A stretch of DNA of 13,765 bases from Pseudomonadota bacterium (lineage in GTDB: Bacteria; Pseudomonadota; Alphaproteobacteria; Rhizobiales; Devosiaceae): contig JAEZHZ010000198.1 in assembly GCA_023436745.1 (NCBI GenBank), positions 1-13,765 of the forward strand, written 5' to 3'. Under the pieces are notes generated by a model, which was not told the origin of the DNA, searched no databases, and saw nothing but the letters and a program-made list of their open reading frames with translations. The position numbers and the translations under genes are program-made. Every line of letters starts with the position of its first letter. Positions within the stretch are counted from its first letter, which is position 1. Of this stretch, positions 1-6,013 are shown one piece after another.

Positions 1-438
1 ATCGGCAAGGTGCACCGGCTGAAGCTGTCGGCCCGGGCCAAGCCGACCAATACCGCGCCCCGCGCCCGGCCGGCAGCACCGCGTCCGGCGGCGCCGCGTC
101 GCGTCACCGGCACCAGTTCCGGGCTCAGCAGTGCAGCCAGTGCCGCCGCGAAGGTGCGCCACACCATGCCGCGGCCGCAGACCATGGGCGCCACTGCCCT
201 GGCCGTTGCACCCGAGATGGAGGCCGAGCTCTATGTCGCCCCGGCGGCTGAGCTGTTCATCCCGGAAGAGAAGCGCCTGTCGCTGCTGCAGCTCAACGAG
301 CACACCTGCAAGTGGCCGATCGGCGACCCGCTGACTCCGGACTTCTATTTCTGCGGGCAGCACAGCCTCGAGACCGGCCCCTATTGCGACTTCCACTCGC
401 GGCGGGCCTACCACCAGATCGACCGCCGCAAGCGGTAG
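1..438 (+). CDS. gcrA: GcrA cell cycle regulator, 5'-truncated
   Basis: The frame is open from base 1 (IGKVHRLKLSARAK), so the true start lies outside the window and about 145 C-terminal residues are visible. IGKVHRL is the end of the N-terminal DNA-binding helix-turn-helix segment of GcrA. A low-complexity Pro/Ala/Arg-rich linker follows, typically variable in this family. The last 45 residues hold the conserved block: CKWPIGDP, then FCGQ, then YCDFHSRRAY. GcrA is known in Alphaproteobacteria as a sigma70-associated transcription factor acting at promoters carrying CcrM-methylated GANTC sites, controlling cell-cycle and division genes. The visible part shows no frameshift, and a strong terminator follows 15 bp downstream, so the gene ends its own transcript. 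Identification is secure; the missing N-terminus is only a window-edge effect. Confidence 0.95.
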   Translation: MGKVHRLKLSARAKPTNTAPRARPAAPRPAAPRRVTGTSSGLSSAASAAAKVRHTMPRPQTMGATALAVAPEMEAELYVAPAAELFIPEEKRLSLLQLNEHTCKWPIGDPLTPDFYFCGQHSLETGPYCDFHSRRAYHQIDRRKR

Positions 439-453
439 GACCGGAAGATCACG

Positions 454-477
454 AAGGGCGCCACTGGCGCCCTTTTT
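454..477 (+). terminator. intrinsic terminator of gcrA
   Basis: A perfect 7-bp GC stem (GGGCGCC, loop ACT, GGCGCCC) is preceded by AA and followed by TTTTT. This is a classic Rho-independent terminator 15 bp after the gcrA stop codon. Confidence 0.9.
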
Positions 478-587
478 GTCAGCCGTACGCGCTGTTGCCG
501 CTCGGCGTCGCGGGTGCCCGTCGCTCGCATATCTACACCTTATACCGACGTACCCGTTCCGAAGGGGCCCTGGCTGCCCAGCGCATG

Positions 588-593
588 AAGGGA
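588..593 (+). promoter_or_regulatory. ribosome binding site fixing the start at 600
   Basis: AAGGGA lies six bases before the ATG at 600. The in-frame ATG at 585 has its only purine-rich stretch (GAAGGGG, 561-567) 17 bases away, too far for good initiation. This favours the start at 600. Confidence 0.6.
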
Positions 594-599
594 CTGACG

Positions 600-1061
600 A
601 TGAAGGGTGAACACGACTTCGACTTCCTGCACGGGGACTGGACCGTGCGGCACCGCAAGCTCAAGACCCGGCTCGCCGGCGCCGACGACTGGCAGGAGTT
701 CGAGGGCACGAGCACCACGCGACCCATCATGGCTGGCCTCGGCAATGTGGAAGACAACTTCATCGAGGACCCGAACGGCGCCTATCGCGCCGCGGCCATC
801 CGCGCCTATGACAGCGAAAGCGGCATCTGGCGGATCTGGTGGCTCGACCTGCGCTACCCCGCGGAGATCGGCACGCCGGTGGCTGGCGGGTTCGACGGGG
901 ATCGAGGCGAGTTCATCGCCGACGACCAGTGGAACGGGGTGCCGATCAAGGTGCGTTTCGTGTGGCAGAAGAATTCCGGCACCGGGCCGCGCTGGGAACA
1001 GTCATTCTCGGCGGATAGCGGCTACAGCTGGGAACTCAACTGGTCGATGCAGTTCACCTGA
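600..1061 (+). CDS. conserved hypothetical protein, 153 aa
   Basis: The product is a soluble protein of 153 residues beginning MKGEHDFDFLHGDWTVRHRKL. The N-terminal FDFLxGxWxVxxRxL pattern is shared by a family of small uncharacterised bacterial proteins, some labelled DUF1579-like. It then runs through aromatic-rich strands (GIWRIWWLDLRY, FVWQK, YSWELNWSMQF), which suggests a beta-barrel or lipocalin-like fold; this fold is my inference from composition. There is no signal peptide, membrane segment or obvious catalytic motif. The start at 600 is preferred over ATG 585 because of the AAGGGA site at 588-593. The next gene begins 16 bp after the stop, so the two are probably one transcript. I do not assign a function. 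Confidence 0.75.
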   Translation: MKGEHDFDFLHGDWTVRHRKLKTRLAGADDWQEFEGTSTTRPIMAGLGNVEDNFIEDPNGAYRAAAIRAYDSESGIWRIWWLDLRYPAEIGTPVAGGFDGDRGEFIADDQWNGVPIKVRFVWQKNSGTGPRWEQSFSADSGYSWELNWSMQFT

Positions 1062-1077
1062 ACCCGGGAGTTGCGCA

Positions 1078-1509
1078 ATGGCCCCTGGCCCGGACCGAGC
1101 CCTCGAAGCGTTCTTCAACGCCTATGCCGCGGCGTCGCTGGCGGGAGACGCAGGGACAATCGGCAGATCGTACTTCTCGAGCTATATCGAGGCGGCGCCT
1201 TCGACCGTCGAGGCCTTCACGGTGGATGCTGCATACGAGGCTGCGATCTGGGCCAAGGCCGAGGCCATGAGGGGGCTCGGGCTCGCCGAGTCGACGGTGA
1301 CGCTAATCAAGACGGCTCCCATCGCGCCGCGCCACGTGCTGGCGGAAGCCGAGTGGCGGCTGCGATTTGCCCCGCAGGGCAAGACGCCGGCCGAAACGCA
1401 CTTCCGGATCAGCTATGTTGTGCGGATGGAAGACGGCGGCCCAAAAATCCTGCTGGCCATCTCGCATGAGGACGAGGAGCAGGCCATGAAGGACCTCGGG
1501 CTGAGTTGA
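1078..1509 (+). CDS. NTF2/SnoaL-like small protein, 143 aa
   Basis: The start ATG at 1078 is preceded by GGGAG (1066-1070) with a 7-base spacer. The 143-residue product opens with an amphipathic helix (ALEAFFNAYAAASLAGD), then SYFSSYIEAAPSTVEAF, and ends in strand-like segments (HVLAEAEWRLRF, THFRISYVVRMEDGGPKILLAISHED). Length, the leading-helix pattern and the closing strand 'GGPKILLAISHED' match the NTF2-like superfamily (SnoaL-like, nuclear-transport-factor-2 cone fold), a fold used by isomerases, hydrolases and many proteins with no known substrate. No diagnostic catalytic dyad can be picked out, so a reaction cannot be named. It sits 16 bp behind the uncharacterised gene at 600-1061, and both probably come from the same message. 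Confidence 0.7.
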   Translation: MAPGPDRALEAFFNAYAAASLAGDAGTIGRSYFSSYIEAAPSTVEAFTVDAAYEAAIWAKAEAMRGLGLAESTVTLIKTAPIAPRHVLAEAEWRLRFAPQGKTPAETHFRISYVVRMEDGGPKILLAISHEDEEQAMKDLGLS

Positions 1510-1520
1510 GCAACCACCAG

Positions 1521-1547
1521 TGGCGGCCCGCCGCATGCCGGCCGCCA
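1521..1547. terminator. inverted repeat between convergent genes, possible two-way terminator
   Basis: TGGCGGCC (1521-1528) and GGCCGCCA (1540-1547) form a perfect 8-bp stem with an 11-base loop. It lies exactly between the convergent stops of the NTF2-like gene (1509) and the VOC gene (1559). No T-tract follows on either strand, so it may only slow polymerase or protect 3' ends. Confidence 0.4.
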
Positions 1548-1558
1548 ATGCTGTCGGT

Positions 1559-1987
1559 TCAGGCCGCTTCGGCAGCCATCTCGACGTAGTGCGGATTGTA
1601 CATGATCCCCAGAACATTGCCGAACGGGTCGACGACGGACGCAGTCACGAACCCCGTCTCGCCACGCCTGGTGATGGGATCGTACTCCGTGGCGCCGAGT
1701 TCCTTGAGCCGCGCGAACGCTGCCTCGATGTCATCGACATGCCAGAGCAGGATGGCGCCACCCGGCCCGGCCTGCATCCCCTTGGGGGCATAGCGCCGGT
1801 CAATGATGCCGAACTCGTCCTCCCGGTCGCCGATGCGGAACTCGATATAGGCCGGGGCCTCCCTGTTCGGCATCTGGAAATAGGCGTCGACGCCGAACAG
1901 CCTGGCATACCAGTCGCGGGCGGCGATCATGTCATCTGCGAAGAAATTCACCGTGGCCATGCCACGCAGAAAGTGCTGTTTGCTCAT
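1559..1987 (-). CDS. VOC family (glyoxalase/bleomycin-resistance-like) protein, 142 aa
   Basis: A single vicinal-oxygen-chelate domain of 142 residues starts MSKQHFLRGMATVNFF. On the minus strand GAGGAAAGG (1996-2004) lies eight bases before this ATG, a strong ribosome site that excludes the upstream in-frame starts inside the AraC gene. Family signs are the repeated beta-alpha-beta-beta-beta layout: NFFADDMIAARDWYARLFG, then IEFRIGDREDEFGIIDR, then ILLWHVDDIEAAFARLKELGA, then the closing ASVVDPFGNVLGIMYNP. In many VOC enzymes the closing motif is DPxGNxxE; here the Glu position is Gly, so one usual metal ligand is missing and binding rather than catalysis is possible. The gene is divergent from an AraC-type regulator 37 bp away, which is the most likely controller. 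Confidence 0.85.
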   Translation of the reverse strand: MSKQHFLRGMATVNFFADDMIAARDWYARLFGVDAYFQMPNREAPAYIEFRIGDREDEFGIIDRRYAPKGMQAGPGGAILLWHVDDIEAAFARLKELGATEYDPITRRGETGFVTASVVDPFGNVLGIMYNPHYVEMAAEAA

Positions 1988-2024
1988 CGGTGTGACCTTT
2001 CCTCGTTGAGCTGGTGCAACCACA
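1988..2024. promoter_or_regulatory. 37-bp divergent control region, VOC gene and araC-type gene
   Basis: Both start codons and the VOC ribosome site (1996-2004) fall within or beside this gap, so each promoter must extend into the opposing gene. A GTTG...CAAC inverted repeat (2005-2008 and 2017-2020, 8-base centre) sits just before the regulator's ATG and is a candidate operator. No confident -35/-10 pair was found. Confidence 0.45.
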
Positions 2025-2849
2025 ATGAGCGAAGACCGGACCGGCGTATTCCAGAAACCCGCAGAACCATACGCCCCGCGCGGACGGCTCGATCCCGCCG
2101 GTTTCGAGCGCCACGTGCAGTTCCGCACACTCGCTCCGCCGCCTGATCTGGCGGCGTTCGTCGAGCATTCCTGGGTCATTCGCTGGGACAGGGCCGAGGG
2201 GCCGTACGAGTCTCCCGAGGTTATGCACCGGCCCTATGTCGACATGTTCCTGTCGGAGCAGGACTCCGGCATCCAGGGGACGTTCCGGGGCAAGCGGACC
2301 TATTCGGCAGCGGGAAGCGGGCGCATCCTCGGCATCCGCTTCCGCCCCGGCGCCTTCCATGCCTTCTGGCCGGGAGAGATGGCCGAGCTGCAGGACAAGA
2401 TCGTGCCCCTCGAAACGGTTTTCCCGTGGGCCGACGCCGTGGGGATCACAACCATCCTCGCGCATGACGACGACGCAGCGGTTGCCGCGATGATGGCGAG
2501 GCTTACGCCTCCACCGGCCGATCCCACCATCGGCGTCATCAACGAGATCGTCACCGCGATCGAGACGGATCGGGACCTCGGCACGGTGGAGGCCGTCTCC
2601 CGCGCCTTCCGCAGAAGCGAACGATGGCTGCAGCAGACCTTCCGCACCTATGTCGGCATCGGACTGAAGTGGCTGCTGATGCGGCATCGCCTGCTGGCAG
2701 CCGCGGAACAGATCCGCGACAGCGACGAGCCCGACTGGGCCGGGATCGCCTATGACCTCGGCTATTCGAGCCAGCAGCATTTCATTACCGATTTCAAGTC
2801 GGTGACCGGCCTCACGCCCCTGCAGTACAAGGCCGCAAGCGGCGGTTGA
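2025..2849 (+). CDS. AraC family transcriptional regulator
   Basis: The product has 274 residues. Residues about 25-160 form a non-cupin sensor of the DUF6597 type: VQFRTLAPPPDLAAFVEHSWVI, then MHRPYVDMFLSE, then GRILGIRFRPGAFHAFW. These pieces recur in AraC-like regulators such as those near DNA-repair or glyoxalase genes. Residues about 165-272 form the AraC/XylS double helix-turn-helix: TVEAVSRAFRRSERWLQQTFRTYVG is the first HTH and IAYDLGYSSQQHFITDFKSVTGLTPLQYK is the second, with the typical GYSSQQHFxxxFK core and the G-L-TP-xxY end. The ATG at 2025 has only a weak GAG upstream, so translation may be low. It is divergent from the VOC gene and probably regulates it; the inducer is unknown. 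Confidence 0.9.
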   Translation: MSEDRTGVFQKPAEPYAPRGRLDPAGFERHVQFRTLAPPPDLAAFVEHSWVIRWDRAEGPYESPEVMHRPYVDMFLSEQDSGIQGTFRGKRTYSAAGSGRILGIRFRPGAFHAFWPGEMAELQDKIVPLETVFPWADAVGITTILAHDDDAAVAAMMARLTPPPADPTIGVINEIVTAIETDRDLGTVEAVSRAFRRSERWLQQTFRTYVGIGLKWLLMRHRLLAAAEQIRDSDEPDWAGIAYDLGYSSQQHFITDFKSVTGLTPLQYKAASGG

Positions 2850-2855
2850 GACCGC

Positions 2856-4325
2856 CTAGCGGACGACCTGACGAACGGTCTCCGCGGCGCCTTCATCGAA
2901 CAGCGCATCGAGATGGCCGACCACGGCGGTGCGGAAGACGCTGTTGTCCGCAAGGTCGGTGCCGAAGACCTCGTTGAGGCTCACGAGCCCGTCGAACAGC
3001 GCCTCGGCGTCGTCCCCTGCGTCGGCCGCGATGGCCATCATCCTCAGTGCCAGCGGATCACGCACATCGATCGGCTCGCCATCCTCGTTGACGCCCGTGA
3101 CATAGCGCATCCATGCCGCAACGCCGAGGGCGAGACGGTTGATCGAGGCTCCTGCCGCAAGACGGTCGCGGATGGTGCCGAGCAGGCGCTGCGGCAGCTT
3201 CTGGGAGCCGTCCATGGCGATCTGCCAGGTGCGATGCTTGAGGGCAGGGTTGGAGAAACGTTCCAGCAACTGGTTACGATAGGCAGCCAGGTCGACCTCC
3301 GGCATGTGGAGGGTAGGAATGACCTCCTCGGTCATCAAGCCGTAGATGAGGGTGCGGAACGCCGGATCGGCCACGGCATCGGACACGTACTCGTGCCCGG
3401 CGAGATAGCCGAGATAGGCAATGGTGGAGTGCGAGCCATTGAGCATCCTGAGCTTCATGCGCTCGAATGGCTCGACCTCACTGGTGAGCTGTGCGCCGGC
3501 CGCGGGGAAATCGGGGCGACCGCCGGTAAAATGGTCCTCTATGACCCATTGGGTGAAGGGCTCGGCCATGACGGGCCAGGCATCCTCGACACCGATCAGG
3601 GCGGCCACGGTTTCGCGGTCGGCGTCGGTGGTCGCCGGCACGATGCGGTCCACCATGGTGGACGGGAAGGCCACCTGTTCCGCAACCCATTCTCCGAGTC
3701 CCTGTTCGCGCAGCGTGGCAAAGCGGGTCACGATGCGCTTCACCGTGGCGCCGTTGGCCGGGAGGTTGTCGCAGCAGAGGACGGTGAACGGCGCAATGCC
3801 CGCGGCGCGGCGGCGTGCCAGAGCCTCGACGATGAGGCCGGGGGCCGAACGGGCTGCAGCGGGATCGGCGAGGTCGTGGACGATGTCGGGATGACGCGTG
3901 TCGAGCTCGCCGGTGGCCGGATCGTGGCAGTACCCCTTTTCGGTCACGGTCAGCGACACGATGCGGATCTCCGGCGAAGCCATCAGCGCGATCAGCGCCT
4001 CGCGCTCGGAATTGGCGTCGAGCACGCGCAGGATGGACCCGATGATGCGCGGGTGGGTGCCCGCCGCGTCGCGAATGGCGACGGTATAAAGACCGTCCTG
4101 AGGCTCCAGCGCCTCCTTGGTGTCGGGCCGGCGCAGGCTGGCACCGACAATGCCCCAGCTGGGATCGCGCCCGAGCAGGTCGTCCACATAGACCGCCATG
4201 TGCGCGCGGTGGAAGGCGCCGATGCCGAGATGGACGATGCCCGGGGTCACGGTGCTGCGGTCGTAGGCAGGCATGGCGACGCCGGCTGGTGGATGGGCGA
4301 GAATGGCGGCGCTCAGGCGCGGCAT
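2856..4325 (-). CDS. uxuB: mannitol dehydrogenase family protein, probable fructuronate reductase
   Basis: This is a 489-residue polyol-specific long-chain dehydrogenase/reductase, close to the usual 480-490 for UxuB and mannitol 2-dehydrogenase. The N-terminal Rossmann part shows GIVHLGIGAFHRAHMAVYVDDLL (GxGxFHRAH nucleotide site). Further family pieces are VSLTVTEKGYC and CDNLPANGATVK, with FPSTMVDRIVPATT following. The catalytic pattern K-x4-N-x2-H is present at K291, N296 and H299 (KLRMLNGSH). UxuB reduces D-fructuronate to D-mannonate with NADH in glucuronate breakdown; relatives oxidise mannitol or arabinitol. The divergent kdgK favours the hexuronate role, but sequence alone cannot exclude mannitol dehydrogenase. 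GGAG at 4332-4335 (minus strand) supports the start. Its stop is 6 bp from the convergent AraC gene's stop. Confidence 0.85.
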   Translation of the reverse strand: MPRLSAAILAHPPAGVAMPAYDRSTVTPGIVHLGIGAFHRAHMAVYVDDLLGRDPSWGIVGASLRRPDTKEALEPQDGLYTVAIRDAAGTHPRIIGSILRVLDANSEREALIALMASPEIRIVSLTVTEKGYCHDPATGELDTRHPDIVHDLADPAAARSAPGLIVEALARRRAAGIAPFTVLCCDNLPANGATVKRIVTRFATLREQGLGEWVAEQVAFPSTMVDRIVPATTDADRETVAALIGVEDAWPVMAEPFTQWVIEDHFTGGRPDFPAAGAQLTSEVEPFERMKLRMLNGSHSTIAYLGYLAGHEYVSDAVADPAFRTLIYGLMTEEVIPTLHMPEVDLAAYRNQLLERFSNPALKHRTWQIAMDGSQKLPQRLLGTIRDRLAAGASINRLALGVAAWMRYVTGVNEDGEPIDVRDPLALRMMAIAADAGDDAEALFDGLVSLNEVFGTDLADNSVFRTAVVGHLDALFDEGAAETVRQVVR

Positions 4326-4444
4326 GGGGAACTCCGGAACGGTGGTTGCCGCACCATAGCGGTTGCGGTTCTTGTATGGAAGATCAGGGTTGCAGACTGC
4401 CGGGCTTTACCGGCATATGCCACCGGCAACAAGGAGGCTCGCCC
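4326..4444. promoter_or_regulatory. divergent uxuB/kdgK control region with nested TGCCGG palindromes
   Basis: The 119-bp gap must hold both promoters. At 4398-4415 TGCCGG and CCGGCA face each other around GCTTTA, and immediately after (4418-4428) TGCC-ACC-GGCA forms a second, shorter palindrome. The three half-sites share the CCGGCA core, spaced about one DNA turn apart, as expected for a repressor operator; on RNA the first pair could also form a hairpin 15 bases before the kdgK ribosome site. No regulator gene lies next to it in this window. A clear -35/-10 pair could not be assigned. Confidence 0.5.
4431..4437 (+). promoter_or_regulatory. ribosome binding site fixing the kdgK GTG start
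   Basis: AAGGAGG sits seven bases before GTG 4445, an ideal spacing. It decides against in-frame ATG codons further upstream, at 4289 (inside uxuB) and at 4363, neither of which gives a KdgK-like N-terminus. Confidence 0.8.
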
Positions 4445-5356
4445 GTGTCACAGCGTTTCGTCAGCATCGGGGAATGCATGATCGAAATGAGCGGCGGCGA
4501 GGACCGGCAATACCGGCTCGGTTATGCCGGGGACACCCTCAACACCGCCTGGTACATGCGGGCGCTGCTGCCGCGGAGCTGGGACGTCGACTACGTCACG
4601 GCGCTCGGCGAGGACCGCTACTCGCGCGACATCCGGGCCTTTCTCGACAGCAACGGCATCGGGACCGGCCATATCCAGACCATCCCCAGTCGCCGGCCCG
4701 GGCTCTACATGATTCACCAGGAGGGCGGGGACCGCCACTTCACCTACTGGCGGGACACCTCGGCCGCCAAGCTGCTGGCTGACGACAAGCCGGCGCTGCA
4801 TGCCGCAGTGGACGGGGCCAGCATGATCTACTTCTCGGGCATCACGCTCGCCATCCTCGCGCCGCGCGCGCGGGGCCGGCTGCTCGGCGTAATCGTCACG
4901 GCCCGCGACGCGGGCGCCCGGGTGGTGTTCGACACCAATATCCGGCCGGCCCTGTGGTCGAGCCAGCGCACGATGACGGCGGTGATCACGGCAGCGGCGA
5001 GCCTCTGCGACGTGGTGATGCCGACCCATGGCGACGAAGCGCCCCTGTTTGGCGATGCCTCGCCGGAGGAAACCGCGGCACGCTATCTCGAGCTTGGTGC
5101 GGAGGAAGTGGTGGTCAAGAACGGCGCTGAACCGGCGTTCATCGCCACGGCACACGAACAAGTGAGCGTGGCACCGCCGCCGGCGGCGCGAGTGGTGGAC
5201 GCCACTGGCGCGGGCGACAGCTTCAATGGCGGCTATCTTGCTGCAAGGCTTGCAGGAAAGCCGCTGGCCGAGGCGGCGGAGGCGGCCCATCGGGTCGCCG
5301 GGATCGTCATCGGGCATAAGGGCGCCCTCGTCGATCCGGCCCTCCTGTCGATCTAG
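4445..5356 (+). CDS. kdgK: 2-keto-3-deoxygluconate kinase (PfkB family)
   Basis: This 303-residue ribokinase/PfkB sugar kinase phosphorylates 2-keto-3-deoxygluconate to KDPG, feeding the lower Entner-Doudoroff route. KdgK-type landmarks run in order: FVSIGECMIEMSGG at the N-terminus, GYAGDTLNTAWYM (substrate-side GGDTLN-like motif), YVTALGEDRYS, RPGLYMIHQEGGDRHFTYWRD, and the C-terminal PfkB signature DATGAGDSFNGGY (252-264) with the catalytic base D258 and anion-hole Gly residues. Length and motif order follow E. coli KdgK closely as I recall it. Translation starts at GTG 4445 behind AAGGAGG. It is divergent from the uxuB-like gene; together they cover two non-adjacent steps of hexuronate breakdown, and the intervening mannonate dehydratase is not in this window. 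No terminator follows before bphO. Confidence 0.92.
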   Translation: MSQRFVSIGECMIEMSGGEDRQYRLGYAGDTLNTAWYMRALLPRSWDVDYVTALGEDRYSRDIRAFLDSNGIGTGHIQTIPSRRPGLYMIHQEGGDRHFTYWRDTSAAKLLADDKPALHAAVDGASMIYFSGITLAILAPRARGRLLGVIVTARDAGARVVFDTNIRPALWSSQRTMTAVITAAASLCDVVMPTHGDEAPLFGDASPEETAARYLELGAEEVVVKNGAEPAFIATAHEQVSVAPPPAARVVDATGAGDSFNGGYLAARLAGKPLAEAAEAAHRVAGIVIGHKGALVDPALLSI

Positions 5357-5428
5357 AGTGCCGGGGGCGGCTGTCTTCGCGCGTGCCGCTTCAGCATTTA
5401 TGGTGACGAATAGGTCAAGGACGCCTAG

Positions 5429-5447
5429 GGTTGGCTAAAGGTCAACC
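5429..5447. promoter_or_regulatory. GGTTG/CAACC palindrome in the bphO leader
   Basis: GGTTG (5429-5433) and CAACC (5443-5447) face each other around a 9-base centre, 20 bp before the bphO start. With a G-U pair the stem extends to seven pairs with a TAAAG loop. It could be an operator or a leader hairpin. The rest of the 111-bp gap (5357-5467) shows no convincing promoter or terminator. Confidence 0.35.
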
Positions 5448-5467
5448 TCGCCGAAGCTTCGACGCCC

Positions 5468-6013
5468 TTGCATTTGACCCCGTTGCGCGACGACTTGCGC
5501 CAGGCCACCCGGGCCATACACCAGCAGCTTGACGATCTCGTCGGCGGCTTCGCGAACCTGCGCGAGTACCAGCGATACCTTGTGGCGAGCCACGCGTTCC
5601 GGCGCACGGCGGAATCCGTGCTCGAGACAGACACGTGCGGCTGGTCTGCTCTCGCTGTGGCCGAGGCGGCCGGGCAGGATCTCGCCGATCTCGATTGCGT
5701 CGCACGGCCTCCCCTGCCCTCTCCTCCTTCCCAGCCGCGCTCCATCAGCTGGAGGCTGGGCGCTCATTATGTACTCGAGGGATCCGGAATCGGCGCCCGG
5801 CTGTTGTTCCGGCGCGCTGAGCAGCTGGGGCTGAGCGCGGCTTTCGGCGCCCGCCATCTGGCGCAGCAGGCCGGGGACCGCGAACGCTGGCCGCGTTTCC
5901 TGGCGCTGCTCGAGGCATCCGATGTCGACCGCGTGGAAGCCCGCGAGGGCGCTCATGCGCTGTTCTCACTGGCCCTCGCGGCCCATACGGAGGTGCAGCA
6001 TGAACGCGCCTAG
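5468..6013 (+). CDS. bphO: biliverdin-producing heme oxygenase, BphO-type
   Basis: The 181-residue product opens heme to biliverdin IXalpha, the chromophore of the phytochrome encoded next. The N-terminal LRDDLRQATRAIHQQLDDLV carries the proximal heme ligand, H18, in the usual RxxTxxxH setting. The distal helix is glycine-rich: GAHYVLEGSGIGARLL (98-113), matching the GxxYVLEGSxxG signature. Length is normal for bacterial BphO. The start is unusual: upstream in this frame a stop occurs at 5426-5428 and there is no ATG or GTG, so TTG 5468 (or TTG 5474) must serve, with only a weak GAAG upstream. Its last 14 bases overlap the bphP start at 6000, so the two are probably translationally coupled. 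Confidence 0.9.
   Translation: MHLTPLRDDLRQATRAIHQQLDDLVGGFANLREYQRYLVASHAFRRTAESVLETDTCGWSALAVAEAAGQDLADLDCVARPPLPSPPSQPRSISWRLGAHYVLEGSGIGARLLFRRAEQLGLSAAFGARHLAQQAGDRERWPRFLALLEASDVDRVEAREGAHALFSLALAAHTEVQHERA

Noticed and set aside
535..550. CTTATACC as a -10 element before the gene at 600
   Set aside because: No acceptable -35 hexamer at 16-18 bp; too weak to annotate.
4289..4444. Upstream in-frame ATG codons (4289, 4363) for kdgK
   Set aside because: The first lies inside uxuB, and the extension between 4289 and 4445 has no KdgK-like sequence; GTG 4445 has AAGGAGG at ideal spacing and starts at the conserved N-terminus.
2913..4481. Long open frame opposite the uxuB-like gene
   Set aside because: It mirrors uxuB with no recognisable domain; high GC keeps the antisense frame open. 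The K-x4-N-x2-H and GxGxFHRAH motifs are on the minus strand.
5400..5470. Possible frameshift truncating bphO
   Set aside because: The protein from TTG 5468 has normal length and begins right at the conserved first helix, so nothing appears missing.
5922..5999. Earlier in-frame start for bphP
   Set aside because: It would lie deep inside bphO and add residues before the conserved biliverdin-Cys segment, which normally begins close to the N-terminus.
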